A stretch of DNA of 64,000 nucleotides, taken from Beijerinckiaceae bacterium. GTDB taxonomy: Bacteria; Pseudomonadota; Alphaproteobacteria; Rhizobiales; Beijerinckiaceae. The notes under the pieces were generated by a model that searched no databases, was not told the origin of the DNA, and saw nothing but the letters and a program-made list of their open reading frames with translations. Shown here one piece after another: positions 1 through 11,281 of this stretch (within the stretch, counting starts at the first letter, position 1; each line of letters starts with the position of its first letter). A program made the position numbers and the translations under genes. The stretch lies in assembly GCA_947452455.1 (NCBI GenBank), contig CANGBX010000003.1, positions 186,001-250,000 of the forward strand. The letters are read 5' to 3'.

Positions 1-290
1 AGAACAAATTTGCTCATGACGAGGCGCTGCAGTTCAAGGCGACGGCCCGTCGCAATAAATTGCTGGGGCTCTGGGCTGCCGAAAAACTTGGGAAAAGCGC
101 CGCCGAGGCCGAGGCCTATGCCCGCTCGGTCGTGAGCGCCGACCTCGAAGAGACTGGCGAAGACGATGTATTCCGCAAAATCCGCGCTGATCTCGATGCA
201 GCGAAAGTGGCCCAGTCCGACCACCAGATCCGCCGGACCATGGATGAATTGATGGCCAAAGCCATCGATGAGGTGAAAGCCGGACGCTAA
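1..290 (+). CDS. DUF1476 / F1F0-ATPase zeta inhibitor, 5' truncated
   Basis: The gene is cut by the left edge; the frame is open from base 3, upstream of any start codon. The visible part begins NKFAHDEALQFKATARRNKL and continues LLGLWAAEKLG, which is the conserved N-terminal half of the DUF1476 family. In Paracoccus and relatives this small helical protein is the zeta subunit that inhibits ATP hydrolysis by the F1 sector. About 95 of the usual roughly 105 residues are present, so only the first few codons are missing. A TTG at 60 could be mistaken for a start, but the conserved residues before it show that it is internal. The call rests on motif recognition; inhibition is family knowledge. 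Confidence 0.85.
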   Translation, partial: NKFAHDEALQFKATARRNKLLGLWAAEKLGKSAAEAEAYARSVVSADLEETGEDDVFRKIRADLDAAKVAQSDHQIRRTMDELMAKAIDEVKAGR

Positions 291-329
291 GGCAAGACTT
301 TCTTCAGCCTGAGGAGAGAGGATGTGCCC

Positions 330-1307
330 ATGGCCAATACCCTCTCCGACAACTCCGAGCGCAATCTCGCCTTCCCGCAGGCGGGGGCGGAGCTCGCACG
401 CGAGGCGCAGGCCTGGATCCGCCATCTCGCCGCCCAGCGGCGGGCCTCGCCTCTAACGGTCGAGGCCTATACGCGGGATCTCACGCAATTTCTGTCCTTC
501 CTGAGCGAACATTTGGGTGAAAAGCCCGAGCTTGCTGCCTTTGCCGAGCTGAAACCCGCTGATTTGAGGGCCTTTATGGCCAAGCGCCGGGGGGCTGGCA
601 TTGAAAGCCGCTCGCTGATGCGGGCTCTGGCCGCCCTGCGCTCCTTTGCCCGCCATCTGGAGCGCGAGGGCAAAGGCAAGGCTGCCGCCTTCATTGCCGT
701 GCGCAGCCCCAAAATTGCCCGCAGCCTGCCCAAGCCCATTTCGGCGCGTTCCGCCATGGATATGATGGATGTCGCGACCCGCGCGGGGGAGACGCGCGAG
801 CCCTGGATTTTGGCCCGCGATGCGGCTGTCATCGGGCTTCTCTATGGGGCGGGCCTGCGTATTTCCGAAGCTTTGGGCCTTCAACGTCGCGATGCTGCCA
901 AGGGTTTTGATTCGCTGACCGTCATTGGCAAGGGCTCCAAGACGCGCTCCGTGCCCGTCATCCGCCCAGTGGCAGACGGGATCGAGGCCTATCTCCAGCT
1001 CTGCCCCTATACGCTCAAACCCGAAGGCCCGTTGTTTGTCGGCGCAAAGGGCGGGCCTTTGTCACCGCGCATCATCCAGCTGGCGGTCGAACATTTGCGC
1101 GGCGCGCTGGGCTTGCCAGATAGCGCCACGCCGCACGCGCTGCGCCATTCCTTCGCCACGCATCTTCTGGCGGGCGGGGGCGATCTGCGTGCCATCCAAG
1201 AACTTCTGGGCCATGCCTCCCTTTCCACGACACAGGTCTATACGGCTGTTGATGGTGCGCGGCTGATGGAAGCCTGGCGCAGCGCCCATCCCCGCGCGCG
1301 GGGCTGA
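330..1307 (+). CDS. xerC: Site-specific tyrosine recombinase XerC
   Basis: The 325-residue product has the XerC/XerD architecture: an N-terminal SAM-like core-binding domain (about residues 20-110) and a C-terminal catalytic domain. Visible catalytic elements are the first Arg in GAGLRISE (about residue 177), HALRHSFATHLL (His and second Arg, about 269-272), the GHASLSTTQVY segment and its Tyr nucleophile near 304. With XerD it resolves chromosome dimers at dif. A GTG at 324 is in frame, but the GAGGAGAGAGG ribosome-binding site at 311-321 is correctly spaced for the ATG at 330. Length, isolated chromosomal setting and lack of neighbouring phage genes argue against a phage integrase. No dif-like site was recognised here. 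Confidence 0.9.
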   Translation: MANTLSDNSERNLAFPQAGAELAREAQAWIRHLAAQRRASPLTVEAYTRDLTQFLSFLSEHLGEKPELAAFAELKPADLRAFMAKRRGAGIESRSLMRALAALRSFARHLEREGKGKAAAFIAVRSPKIARSLPKPISARSAMDMMDVATRAGETREPWILARDAAVIGLLYGAGLRISEALGLQRRDAAKGFDSLTVIGKGSKTRSVPVIRPVADGIEAYLQLCPYTLKPEGPLFVGAKGGPLSPRIIQLAVEHLRGALGLPDSATPHALRHSFATHLLAGGGDLRAIQELLGHASLSTTQVYTAVDGARLMEAWRSAHPRARG

Positions 1308-1331
1308 TCACATCCTCAAAACCGTCTGTCT

Positions 1332-1360
1332 TTGTTCTGCGTAAAATGTTGGCTTAGATG
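1332..1360 (+). promoter_or_regulatory. Candidate sigma70-type promoter for the DUF4337 gene
   Basis: TTGTTC at 1332-1337 and TAGATG at 1355-1360 are separated by 17 bases, in the short gap between xerC and the next gene. The match to consensus is partial, so this is a weak prediction based on spacing and position only. Confidence 0.3.
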
Positions 1361-1400
1361 ACGGCCGCCGATGATTCGGCCGCAAAAAACGGGGGGATTC

Positions 1401-1970
1401 ATGTCCGGACACGGTCACGAGCCTGAAACAAATAATAAGGGCGTTGCCCTGCTGATCGCTGTTCTCGCGCTGATGCTCGCCTTCTCTGAAATGGGCGGCA
1501 ATAATGCCGAACGCGAAGCGCAGGCTTCTAATCTCGAAGCATCCAATCTGTGGGCTTTCTTCCAAGCCAAAACCATTCGCCGCACCACCGTGCAAGTGGC
1601 GGCTGAACAGATTGAAGCGCAGCTTGTTACCATCACCGACAGCGCGCAGCGCGAGGTGATGCAAAAGCGCGTCTCGGACTGGAAGCGCACCGCAGATCGC
1701 TATGAGACCGAACCTGAGACAGGTGAAGGCCGCAAGGAACTTGCCGCACGCGCCAAAGCCGCAGAAGAAAAGCGTGACACGTATAAAGCACGCAATGAAG
1801 TGTTTGAATTGTCGTCAGCCGTTTTGCAGATCGCCATCGTGCTCTGCTCGGCGATGATCATCACCGGCATTGCAGCGCTCGTCTGGGTGGCTGCGGGGCT
1901 CGGTGTTCTGTCCGTCGGGCTCATGAGCATTGGCATGTTCGCACCCGGCGTTGTGCATTTTCTCTTCTAA
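1401..1970 (+). CDS. DUF4337 family membrane protein
   Basis: A 189-residue protein starting MSGHGHEPETNNKG at the ATG at 1401, which follows a GGGGGGA ribosome-binding site; an earlier in-frame ATG at 1371 lacks one. One hydrophobic segment lies near residues 14-31 and two more fill the last 45 residues. Between them is a charged, probably helical domain (about 35-140) with many Arg, Glu and Lys. This arrangement and the LWAFFQAKTIRRT stretch match DUF4337, a family of unknown function found mainly in alphaproteobacteria. It stands alone between xerC and a terminator it shares with lpdA, so context gives no functional hint. Confidence 0.75.
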   Translation: MSGHGHEPETNNKGVALLIAVLALMLAFSEMGGNNAEREAQASNLEASNLWAFFQAKTIRRTTVQVAAEQIEAQLVTITDSAQREVMQKRVSDWKRTADRYETEPETGEGRKELAARAKAAEEKRDTYKARNEVFELSSAVLQIAIVLCSAMIITGIAALVWVAAGLGVLSVGLMSIGMFAPGVVHFLF

Positions 1971-1972
1971 AT

Positions 1973-2005
1973 AAAAAGGGCCGGAAAATTTCCGGCCCTT
2001 TTTTT
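1973..2005. terminator. Bidirectional intrinsic terminator
   Basis: A GC-rich stem (GGGCCGG paired with CCGGCCC, extended by A/T pairs) is flanked by an A-run on the left and a T-run on the right. It sits between the convergent DUF4337 gene and lpdA and can end transcription in both directions. Confidence 0.85.
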
Positions 2006-2007
2006 GA

Positions 2008-3411
2008 TCACATATGGATCTGGCGTTTATCAACCGCCATGGCCGCTTCTTTCACGGCCTCCGAGACTGTCGGATGCGCATGACAGGTGCGCGCAAGATC
2101 TTCCGACGAACCGCCAAATTCCATCAGCACAGCGCATTCGGCAATCAGTTCGCCTGCACCGATACCGATGATATGCACGCCGAGCACACGATCGGTGGTT
2201 GCGTCAGCCAAAACTTTCACAAAACCATCGGTGTGACGCATAGCGCGTGCACGACCGTTAGCTGTGAACGGGAATTTACCGGACTTGTAGGCTATTCCTG
2301 CGGCTTTCAATTCTTCTTCTGTCTTACCGACAGCCGCAATTTCCGGCTGCGTGTAAACAACGCCAGGAATGACATCGTAGTTCACGTGGCCATGCTGGCC
2401 TGCGAGAATTTCGGCAACCGCAACGCCTTCATCTTCAGCCTTATGCGCAAGCATCGGGCCACGCACGACATCGCCGATAGCATAAATGCCAGCGACATTG
2501 GTCGCGAAATGATTGTCGATGACAACGCGACCGCGATCCATCGCAACACCTGCTGCCTCAAGACCGAGATTGTCCGTGTAAGGACGACGACCCGTCGCCA
2601 CCAGCACGATATCGGCTTCGAGCGTGACAGCTGCACCACCCGCAACCGGCTCGAATGTGACAGCGCCGCCCTTGCCCTTCTTCTCGACCTTGGTGACTTT
2701 GGACGAGAGATTGAAAGCAAAGCCCTGCTTTTCAAGAATGCGCTGGAACTGCTTGGCGACTTCATTGTCCATGCCCGGCAGAATGCGATCGAGATATTCC
2801 ACGACCACAACTTCTGCGCCCAGACGCCGCCAGACCGAGCCCATTTCGAGACCGATCACGCCCGCGCCAATGACAATCATTTTGGCCGGCACTTTGTCGA
2901 GCGACAGCGCGCCCGTGGAAGACACGATGATCTTTTCATCGAACTTCACATCAACGCCCGGAGGGGTCGCAATGTCCGAGCCGGTCGCAATGACAATATT
3001 CTTGGTCTCAAGCGTCGTGACCTTGCCGTCATCGCCCGTCACGTCAACCTTGCCTGCGCCCTTGATGGAGCCGTGACCAGTAAAGGATTCAACCTTGTTC
3101 TTCTTGAGCAGGAAGCCGACGCCGCTCACATTGGCATCAACCGTGTCGGTCTTGTGCTTCATCAAGGCTGCGAAATCGAGCTTCGGCTTGCCGACAACAA
3201 TGCCGAGATTGGCAAAGTCATGCCCTGCGAGATCGAACATTTCGGAGGCATGCAGCAAAGCCTTGGACGGAATGCAGCCGACATTGAGGCATGTGCCGCC
3301 ATGCGTCTTGCGCTTTTCGACAACGGCCACTTTCATGCCGAGCTGAGCCGCGCGAATGGCGCAAACATAACCGCCGGGGCCGGTGCCGATGACAACGAGA
3401 TCGTAGGACAT
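2008..3411 (-). CDS. lpdA: Dihydrolipoyl dehydrogenase (E3)
   Basis: The 467-residue flavoprotein reoxidises the dihydrolipoyl groups of 2-oxoglutarate dehydrogenase and related complexes with NAD+. The N-terminus carries the FAD-binding [17 protein letters not shown] and the redox disulfide [13 protein letters not shown] (Cys41 and Cys46). A second Rossmann motif for [22 protein letters not shown], lies in the middle. The C-terminal interface holds the His-Glu pair in [13 protein letters not shown]. It is the last gene of the mdh-sucCDA-odhB-lpdA series, 80 bases behind odhB. Its placement makes it the E3 of the 2-oxoglutarate complex, though the same protein may also serve pyruvate dehydrogenase. 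Confidence 0.97.
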   Translation of the reverse strand: MSYDLVVIGTGPGGYVCAIRAAQLGMKVAVVEKRKTHGGTCLNVGCIPSKALLHASEMFDLAGHDFANLGIVVGKPKLDFAALMKHKTDTVDANVSGVGFLLKKNKVESFTGHGSIKGAGKVDVTGDDGKVTTLETKNIVIATGSDIATPPGVDVKFDEKIIVSSTGALSLDKVPAKMIVIGAGVIGLEMGSVWRRLGAEVVVVEYLDRILPGMDNEVAKQFQRILEKQGFAFNLSSKVTKVEKKGKGGAVTFEPVAGGAAVTLEADIVLVATGRRPYTDNLGLEAAGVAMDRGRVVIDNHFATNVAGIYAIGDVVRGPMLAHKAEDEGVAVAEILAGQHGHVNYDVIPGVVYTQPEIAAVGKTEEELKAAGIAYKSGKFPFTANGRARAMRHTDGFVKVLADATTDRVLGVHIIGIGAGELIAECAVLMEFGGSSEDLARTCHAHPTVSEAVKEAAMAVDKRQIHM

Positions 3412-3454
3412 TGAATTTCTCCCCCGCGACAGGCGGGACTTCTTTTTCGAGAAA

Positions 3455-3480
3455 AGGCTCAGGGTGGTTCCCCCGAGCCT
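3455..3480 (-). other. Hairpin in the odhB-lpdA gap
   Basis: AGGCTCAGGG and a complementary CCCCGAGCCT with one mismatch can pair across a short loop. A smaller hairpin (CCCGC/GCGGG) lies at about 3423-3437. Neither has a T-run, so they look more like message-processing or stabilising structures than terminators. Confidence 0.35.
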
Positions 3481-3491
3481 ATTGAAGAAAA

Positions 3492-4721
3492 TTAGAGATC
3501 GAGAACGAGACGCGCCGGATCTTCCAGCGCTTCCTTGACGCGCACGAGGAAGGTCACGGCTTCCTTGCCGTCAACGATGCGGTGATCATAGGAGAGCGCG
3601 AGGTACATCATCGGGCGCACTTCGATCTTGCCATTCACGACCATCGGACGATCCTGGATCTTGTGCATGCCCAAAATGCCCGACTGTGGCGCATTGAGGA
3701 TCGGCGTCGACATGAGCGAACCGTAAATGCCACCATTGGTGATGGTGAATGTGCCGCCCTGCATTTCATCGATCTTCAACTGGCCATCGCGTGCGCGCTT
3801 GCCGAAATCGGCAATCGTCTTTTCGACGCCCGAGATCGACAACTGGTCTGCATCACGCACCACCGGAACGACGAGACCCTTCTCGGTACCGACTGCAATG
3901 CCGATGTGGTAGTAGTTCTTGTAGATGAGATCTGTGCCGTCGATTTCAGCATTAACGGCGGGGAGTTCTTTGAGCGCCTGCACGCAGGCCTTTACGAAGA
4001 ATCCCATGAAGCCGAGCTTGTTGCCGTGCTTCTTTTCAAAAATATCCTTGTAGCGGGCACGCAGCGCCATGACTTCGGTCATGTCGACTTCGTTGAACGT
4101 CGTCAGCATGGCTGCGGTGTTCTGCGCTTCCTTCAGGCGGCGCGCGATGGTCTGGCGCAGCTTGGTCATCTTGACGCGCTCTTCACGCGAAGCGTCATCA
4201 GCACCGGACGGCGCACGCACGGCAATCGGTGCAGCGGCAGGTGCCGCAGCGCCGCCCGTGGCAATGGCTGCGAGCACATCACCCTTCAACACCTGACCGC
4301 GCTTGCCAGAACCGGCAACGTCATTGGTGTTGATGCCGCTTTCAGCAGCAAGCTTGGCGGCAGAGGGTGCAGCCGGCATGGACGAGCCGGCAGGAACGGG
4401 TGCGGGAGCCGCTTTAGGAGCCGCGGGCGCGGGTGCTGCTGCGGGGGCAGCAGCAGGAGCGGCAGCAGCGCCAGCACCACCAGCGGTGATCTGGCCAAGC
4501 AAAGCACCCGGAGACACTGTCTCGCCATCCTTGGCGGTGATTTCAGCAAGCACGCCAGCAGCCGGCGCATTCACTTCAAGCGTGACCTTGTCGGTCTCGA
4601 GTTCAAGCAAAGGCTCGTCGGCCTTAACCGCATCGCCCGGCTTTTTGAACCAGCGACCAATGGTTGCCTCGGTCACTGACTCGCCGAGTGTAGGAACGCG
4701 AATTTCTGCCATGTTCGTCAT
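3492..4721 (-). CDS. odhB: Dihydrolipoamide succinyltransferase (E2 of 2-oxoglutarate dehydrogenase)
   Basis: The 409-residue E2 core transfers the succinyl group from lipoamide to CoA. Domains in order: a lipoyl domain (about 5-80) with the modified Lys45 in ETDKVTLEV; an Ala/Pro-rich flexible linker (about 85-125); a peripheral E3/E1-binding domain ([16 protein letters not shown], about 120-155); and the catalytic domain ending with [13 protein letters not shown], which holds the catalytic His and Asp. ATGs at 4721 and 4712 are both possible starts; the second gives the usual [12 protein letters not shown]. It lies 42 bases behind sucA in the same transcription unit, which separates it from pyruvate-type E2. 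Confidence 0.96.
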   Translation of the reverse strand: MTNMAEIRVPTLGESVTEATIGRWFKKPGDAVKADEPLLELETDKVTLEVNAPAAGVLAEITAKDGETVSPGALLGQITAGGAGAAAAPAAAPAAAPAPAAPKAAPAPVPAGSSMPAAPSAAKLAAESGINTNDVAGSGKRGQVLKGDVLAAIATGGAAAPAAAPIAVRAPSGADDASREERVKMTKLRQTIARRLKEAQNTAAMLTTFNEVDMTEVMALRARYKDIFEKKHGNKLGFMGFFVKACVQALKELPAVNAEIDGTDLIYKNYYHIGIAVGTEKGLVVPVVRDADQLSISGVEKTIADFGKRARDGQLKIDEMQGGTFTITNGGIYGSLMSTPILNAPQSGILGMHKIQDRPMVVNGKIEVRPMMYLALSYDHRIVDGKEAVTFLVRVKEALEDPARLVLDL

Positions 4722-4763
4722 GCCCGCGCGTGAACGCGGTCCTTCTTTTTAAAGGATGAATGG

Positions 4764-7724
4764 TCAGGCCGCGAAGGCCTCATCGAGGAATGCCTGCAAT
4801 TGAGCAAGATGTTTGGACATGAGGCCCGTCGCTGTCGCAGCTGATGCCGGACGGCCAACGTAACGCGCACGCTTCACCTTCGCGCTGGACTGGCTGAGCA
4901 CCCATTCGAGATAGGGCTCAACGAAGGTCCAAGACCCCATGTTCTTGGGTTCTTCCTGACACCAGACAACATCGGCCTTTTTGAAGCGCGACATTTCCGT
5001 GACCAGAGCCTTCAGCGGGAAGGGATAAAGCTGTTCGACGCGCAGCAGATAGACATCGTCAATGCCGCGCTTCTCACGTTCTTCATAGAGATCGTAATAG
5101 ACCTTGCCCGTGCACAAAACGACGCGACGGATCTTGTCGTCCTTCACGAGCTTGATCTTTTCATTCTTCAGCGCTTCCGCATCATCCCACAGCAAACGGT
5201 GGAAGGATGTGCCGGTCACCATTTCATCAAGGCGCGAGACTGCACGCTTGTGGCGCAGCAGCGACTTCGGCGTCATGAGGATGAGCGGCTTGCGGATATC
5301 GCGCTTCAACTGACGACGCAGCGCATGGAAGTAATTGGCAGGCGTCGTGCAATTGGCGACCTGCATATTATCTTCCGCACACATTTGCAAAAAGCGCTCA
5401 AGACGGGCTGACGAATGTTCCGGGCCCTGACCTTCATAGCCATGCGGCAGAAGGCAAACGAGACCCGACATGCGCAGCCACTTGCGCTCACCCGATGAGA
5501 TGAACTGGTCGAAGAGCACCTGCGCGCCGTTCGCGAAGTCACCGAACTGGGCTTCCCACAAGGTCAGCGCATTCGGCTCGGTCAGCGAATAGCCATATTC
5601 AAAGCCCAGCACCGCTTCTTCGGAGAGCATCGAATTGATGACTTCGTAGCGCGCCTGACCATCACCAACATTGTTGAGCGGCACGTAACGGGCTTCATTT
5701 TCCTGATCGATCAGCACCGAATGGCGCTGCGAGAAAGTACCGCGTTCGCAATCCTGACCTGACAGACGCACACGATGACCTTCATCAACCAGCGTGCCGA
5801 AAGCGAGCGCTTCGGCTGTCGCCCAATCGAGATCCTGCCCCGTTTCGATCATCTTGCGACGACCATCCATGAAGCGTTGAATCGTCTTGTGCAGATTGAA
5901 ATCGCTCGGCGTGTCGCTGATCTTGAGGCCGATGTCTTTCAGCTTCTCGAGCGGCAGACCTGTCTGGCCACGACGCGCGTCATCGGTTGAATCACCAGCG
6001 GGGCGCAGACCCGCCCAACGACCATCCAGCCAGTCGGCCTTGTTTGGCTTGTAGCTCTGGCCTGCTTCGAACTCAGCATCAAGACGTGTACGCCAATCGG
6101 CAACCATCTTGTCGACTTCGCCCTGCGTAACGACGCCTTGGGCAATCAGCTTTTCGCTATAGAGCTCGAGCGTCGACTTGTGGCTGCGGATCTTCTTGTA
6201 CATGAGGGGCTGTGTGAAGCCCGGCTCGTCGCCTTCGTTATGACCGAAGCGGCGATAGCAGAACATGTCGATGACGACAGGCTTGTGGAACTTCTGCCGG
6301 AACTCGATCGCAATCTTGGCGGCATAGACAACCGCTTCCGGATCATCGCCATTCACATGGAAGATCGGCGCTTCGATCATCTTCGCCACATCCGACGGAT
6401 AGGGCGATGAACGCGAGTAACGCGGATAGGTCGTGAAGCCGATCTGGTTATTGACGATGAAATGGATCGAACCGCCTGTGCGATGGCCCTTCAGCCCCGA
6501 CAGACCGAAACATTCCGCAATGACGCCCTGACCCGCGAAAGCCGCATCGCCATGGATGAGAAGCGGCAGAACTTTGGAACGTTCTGTCACATCGCCCATC
6601 TGGTCCTGCTTGGCGCGCACTTTGCCCAGCACCACAGGATCAGCAATTTCAAGATGTGACGGATTGGCGGTGAGCGACAGATGGACCTTATTGCCATCAA
6701 ATTCGCGATCAGATGAAGCCCCCAGATGGTATTTCACATCGCCTGAACCTTCGACTTCATCAGGCGTGAAAGATCCGCCCTTGAATTCGTGGAAGATCGC
6801 GCGCTGCGGCTTGCCCATCACTTGAGCCAGCACATTCAGACGGCCGCGATGGGCCATGCCGAGCACGATGTCGCGCACACCCAGAGCGCCGCCGCGCTTG
6901 ATGATCTGCTCAAGTGCCGGAACCATGGCTTCGCCACCATCAAGGCCGAAGCGCTTGGTGCCGCGGAAACGCAGATCGCAGAACTTTTCGAAACCTTCAG
7001 CTTCAACAAGCTTCGACATAATCGCGCGCTTGCCTTCACGGGTGAAGGTGATTTCCTTATCCGGACCTTCAATGCGTTCCTGCATCCAGGCTTTTTCAGC
7101 CGGATCGGACATATGCATGAATTCAAAGCCGATCGTGTCGCAATAGGTGCGACGTAGAATGGCGAGCATTTCCGGAATGGTGGCGTAGTCGAGACCCAAC
7201 ACATGATCGAGGAAGATCTTGCGATCATAATCGGCTTCGGTGAAGCCATAGCTCGCCGGATGCAGCTCTTCATGATCCTTCTGCGGCTCAAGGCCGAGCG
7301 GATCGAGATTGGCATGCAGATGGCCGCGCATACGGTATGCGCGGATCATCATCAAAGCGCGAACAGAATCGCGCGTCGCACGTAGCACATCGGCGGGCGA
7401 AACTTCCACGCCCTTGGCCTGTGCGGTCTTTTGAATCTTGTCGCCGATCTTCTTTTCGACAACGCCCCAATTGCCATCAAGCGCTGAGACAAGTTCGCCA
7501 TTGGCGTGGATCGGCCAATTGGGCTTCTGCCAAGAGGCGCCCTTTGCGCTCTTCTCAACGGAAGCGGGATCATCTTTCAACGCACCAAAAAACGCCTGCC
7601 ATTCGGCATCAACGCTGTTGGGGTCTTTTTCGAAACGGGCGTAGAGATCCTCGATATAGGCGGCATTAGCGCCATAGAGGAAAGAGGTCGAAAGCAGAGC
7701 GTCGTTGAGTGCCTGACGTGCCAT
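4764..7724 (-). CDS. sucA: 2-oxoglutarate dehydrogenase E1 component
   Basis: The 986-residue thiamine diphosphate enzyme decarboxylates 2-oxoglutarate and succinylates the lipoyl group of OdhB. The N-terminal region shows FLYGANAAYIEDLYARF, which helps attach E1 to the complex, and YRMRGHLHANLDPLG (about 130-144). GMAHRGRLNVLA (about 289-300) and GDAAFAGQG (392-400) belong to the cofactor-binding fold. The transketolase-like second half includes GYEGQGPEHSSARLERFLQ. Its size matches alphaproteobacterial SucA, and the gene lies between sucD and odhB. A 148-base gap with a strong hairpin separates it from sucD. Confidence 0.97.
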   Translation of the reverse strand: MARQALNDALLSTSFLYGANAAYIEDLYARFEKDPNSVDAEWQAFFGALKDDPASVEKSAKGASWQKPNWPIHANGELVSALDGNWGVVEKKIGDKIQKTAQAKGVEVSPADVLRATRDSVRALMMIRAYRMRGHLHANLDPLGLEPQKDHEELHPASYGFTEADYDRKIFLDHVLGLDYATIPEMLAILRRTYCDTIGFEFMHMSDPAEKAWMQERIEGPDKEITFTREGKRAIMSKLVEAEGFEKFCDLRFRGTKRFGLDGGEAMVPALEQIIKRGGALGVRDIVLGMAHRGRLNVLAQVMGKPQRAIFHEFKGGSFTPDEVEGSGDVKYHLGASSDREFDGNKVHLSLTANPSHLEIADPVVLGKVRAKQDQMGDVTERSKVLPLLIHGDAAFAGQGVIAECFGLSGLKGHRTGGSIHFIVNNQIGFTTYPRYSRSSPYPSDVAKMIEAPIFHVNGDDPEAVVYAAKIAIEFRQKFHKPVVIDMFCYRRFGHNEGDEPGFTQPLMYKKIRSHKSTLELYSEKLIAQGVVTQGEVDKMVADWRTRLDAEFEAGQSYKPNKADWLDGRWAGLRPAGDSTDDARRGQTGLPLEKLKDIGLKISDTPSDFNLHKTIQRFMDGRRKMIETGQDLDWATAEALAFGTLVDEGHRVRLSGQDCERGTFSQRHSVLIDQENEARYVPLNNVGDGQARYEVINSMLSEEAVLGFEYGYSLTEPNALTLWEAQFGDFANGAQVLFDQFISSGERKWLRMSGLVCLLPHGYEGQGPEHSSARLERFLQMCAEDNMQVANCTTPANYFHALRRQLKRDIRKPLILMTPKSLLRHKRAVSRLDEMVTGTSFHRLLWDDAEALKNEKIKLVKDDKIRRVVLCTGKVYYDLYEEREKRGIDDVYLLRVEQLYPFPLKALVTEMSRFKKADVVWCQEEPKNMGSWTFVEPYLEWVLSQSSAKVKRARYVGRPASAATATGLMSKHLAQLQAFLDEAFAA

Positions 7725-7831
7725 GTCAATTTACCTGTCACTTCACCTGGGTCAGATAGCGCCGAATCGGCGTTTGCATTTCCTGCACCTTGTTTCCGCT
7801 CATGTGCCGGCGGAATTGCGGCAGTTTGTGA

Positions 7832-7865
7832 TGTCCCGCCACTTCAGATGAGAAGCGGCGGGACA
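7832..7865 (-). other. Strong hairpin between sucD and sucA
   Basis: TGTCCCGCC (7832-7840) pairs perfectly with GGCGGGACA (7857-7865), and CTTC/GAAG extends the stem after one mismatch. No T-run follows on the minus strand. It may protect or separate the sucCD and sucAB parts of the message, or act as a weak attenuator. Confidence 0.5.
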
Positions 7866-7872
7866 TTGAGCC

Positions 7873-8760
7873 TTACTTGCCTTTGAGAACCTCAACGAGG
7901 GTCTTGCCGAGACGTGCCGGCGAGGGCGAGACGCGGATGCCGGCTGATTCCATCGCCGCGATCTTGTCTTCCGCGCCGCCTTTGCCGCCGGAGATGATCG
8001 CGCCTGCATGGCCCATGCGACGACCAGGAGGTGCCGTACGACCAGCAATAAAGCCAACCATCGGCTTCTTTCGGCCGCGCTTGGCTTCATCGATCAGGAA
8101 CTGGGCCGCTTCTTCTTCTGCCGAGCCGCCGATTTCACCGATCATGACAATCGATTCTGTCTTGGGGTCTGCGAGAAACATCTCGAGCACGTCGATGAAT
8201 TCGGTGCCCTTCACAGGGTCACCACCGATACCGACAGCCGTTGTCTGGCCGAGGCCTTCAACCGATGTCTGGAACACGGCTTCATACGTGAGCGTGCCGG
8301 AACGCGACACGACACCCACCGAACCCTGCTTGAAAATATTGCCCGGCATAATGCCGATCTTGCATTCGCCAGCCGTCATCACGCCCGGGCAATTCGGCCC
8401 GATGAGACGCGACTTGGAGCCGATGAGCGAACGCTTGACGCGGATCATGTCAGCAACCGGAATGCCTTCCGTGATGCAAACGATCAGCGGAATTTCCGCG
8501 TCGATGGCTTCACAGATTGCATCAGCTGCGCCCGGCGGTGGCACGTAGATGACCGAAGCATCAGCGCCTGTGGCATTGCGTGCTTCGCCAACCGTGTCGA
8601 ACACAGGCAGGCCGAGATGCGTCGAGCCGCCTTTGCCCGGCGATGTTCCGCCGACCATTTTCGTGCCGTAAGCAATCGCCTGTTCGGAATGGAACGTGCC
8701 GTTCTTGCCGGTGAAACCCTGGCAGATGACTTTGGTGTTACGATCAATCAAGACGGACAT
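7873..8760 (-). CDS. sucD: Succinate-CoA ligase alpha subunit
   Basis: The 295-residue subunit carries the CoA-binding Rossmann domain near the start ([15 protein letters not shown]) and the phosphohistidine loop near the end ([13 protein letters not shown]). With SucC it converts succinyl-CoA to succinate while making ATP or GTP. Its ATG overlaps the sucC stop by one base, so translation is probably coupled. [19 protein letters not shown]-like residues in the middle ([14 protein letters not shown]) are typical of the family. Length agrees with bacterial SucD. Confidence 0.97.
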   Translation of the reverse strand: MSVLIDRNTKVICQGFTGKNGTFHSEQAIAYGTKMVGGTSPGKGGSTHLGLPVFDTVGEARNATGADASVIYVPPPGAADAICEAIDAEIPLIVCITEGIPVADMIRVKRSLIGSKSRLIGPNCPGVMTAGECKIGIMPGNIFKQGSVGVVSRSGTLTYEAVFQTSVEGLGQTTAVGIGGDPVKGTEFIDVLEMFLADPKTESIVMIGEIGGSAEEEAAQFLIDEAKRGRKKPMVGFIAGRTAPPGRRMGHAGAIISGGKGGAEDKIAAMESAGIRVSPSPARLGKTLVEVLKGK

Positions 8761-9959
8761 TACTTGGTCTCCCGAACGGCCTTGACGATTTTCTGGGCGG
8801 CATCGTCCAGATCATCAGCAGGAATGACATTGAGGCCGGAGCCGGAGATGATCTTCTTGCCGAGTTCGACATTCGTGCCTTCAAGGCGAACGACGAGCGG
8901 CACTTTCAGACCGACTTCCTTGACCGCCGCGATCACACCTTCAGCAATGACATCGCATTTCATGATGCCGCCGAAGATGTTGACGAGGATGCCCTTCACA
9001 TTGGGATCGGCGGTGATGATCTTGAATGCCGCTGTGACCTTCTCCTTCGTGGCGCCGCCGCCAACATCGAGGAAGTTTGCCGGGAATTCGCCGTAGAGCT
9101 TGATGATATCCATCGTCGCCATGGCGAGGCCCGCACCATTGACCATGCAGCCAATCGTGCCGTCGAGCGCGATGTAAGCAAGATCATGCTTGGAGGCTTC
9201 GATTTCCTTGGCGTCTTCTTCCGTCTCATCGCGCAGGGCGAAAATATCGGGATGACGATAGAGCGCGTTCGAATCGAAAGAGACCTTCGCATCGAGGCAC
9301 TTCAGGTTCTGATCCTTGGTGATGATCAGCGGGTTGATTTCAAGCATGGCCATGTCGGTTTCAACAAAGGCCTTGTAGAGCTTGGCAACCAGCGAACCAG
9401 CCTGCTTGGCGAGATCGCCTTCAAGCTTGAGCGCCTTGGCCACGGTGCGGCCATGGTGAGGCATGATGCCGGTCGCAGGATCGACCGAGAAAGTGATGAT
9501 CTTCTCAGGTGTGCTATGCGCGACTTCTTCAATGTCCATGCCGCCTTCGGTGGACACGACGAATGACACGCGCGAGGTCGCACGATCAACCAGCGCCGAG
9601 AGGTAGAATTCCTTCTCGATGTCGGAGCCGTCTTCGATGTAGAGGCGGTTGACTTGCTTGCCAGCCGGACCCGTCTGGATTGTGACCAGCGTCTTGCCGA
9701 GCATCTGGTTGACGAAGGTCTTCACTTCTTCAACCGACTTGGCGAGGCGGACACCGCCCTTATCGCCAGCTTCGGGCTCTTTAAACTTGCCCTTGCCGCG
9801 ACCACCAGCGTGGATCTGCGACTTGACGACCCAAAGCGGGCCACCGAGTTCTTTGGCAGCAGCTTCGGCTTCGCTAGCGTTCAACACGGCAACGCCGCGT
9901 GACACCGGAACGCCGAAGGTCTTCAGAATGGCCTTGGCCTGATATTCATGAATGTTCAT
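8760..9959 (-). CDS. sucC: Succinate-CoA ligase beta subunit
   Basis: The 399-residue ATP-grasp subunit starts [19 protein letters not shown], a standard SucC N-terminus. [16 protein letters not shown] binds nucleotide, and [20 protein letters not shown] supplies metal-binding residues. The C-terminal half includes [16 protein letters not shown] and the [13 protein letters not shown] segment. It forms the SucCD heterodimer with the overlapping downstream gene. A 74-base gap with a perfect 10-base-pair hairpin separates it from mdh, which is upstream on the same strand. Confidence 0.97.
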   Translation of the reverse strand: MNIHEYQAKAILKTFGVPVSRGVAVLNASEAEAAAKELGGPLWVVKSQIHAGGRGKGKFKEPEAGDKGGVRLAKSVEEVKTFVNQMLGKTLVTIQTGPAGKQVNRLYIEDGSDIEKEFYLSALVDRATSRVSFVVSTEGGMDIEEVAHSTPEKIITFSVDPATGIMPHHGRTVAKALKLEGDLAKQAGSLVAKLYKAFVETDMAMLEINPLIITKDQNLKCLDAKVSFDSNALYRHPDIFALRDETEEDAKEIEASKHDLAYIALDGTIGCMVNGAGLAMATMDIIKLYGEFPANFLDVGGGATKEKVTAAFKIITADPNVKGILVNIFGGIMKCDVIAEGVIAAVKEVGLKVPLVVRLEGTNVELGKKIISGSGLNVIPADDLDDAAQKIVKAVRETK

Positions 9960-9988
9960 CGGAAGGGCTCACATCCCCAGAGACGTGG

Positions 9989-10013
9989 TGTCGGCGGTGG
10001 ATGACCGCCGACA
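9989..10013 (-). other. Perfect hairpin between mdh and sucC
   Basis: TGTCGGCGGT (9989-9998) and ACCGCCGACA (10004-10013) form a 10-base-pair GC-rich stem with a 5-base loop. There is no T-run, so it is more likely an mRNA processing or stability element than an intrinsic terminator. Confidence 0.5.
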
Positions 10014-10033
10014 GGTGAAATGGTGATTATCGC

Positions 10034-11281
<1,248 letters not shown>

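Noticed and set aside
330-1307. Phage integrase or integrative element next to the left edge
   Set aside because: The recombinase is of the XerC housekeeping type and no attachment-site repeats or phage genes lie nearby.
2014-3414. 466-codon open frame antisense to lpdA
   Set aside because: It mirrors lpdA codon for codon; the product has no family features and is rich in His, Arg and Asn. It is a by-product of GC-biased codons, like other long antisense frames at 3582-4679, 8008-9096 and 10442-11143.
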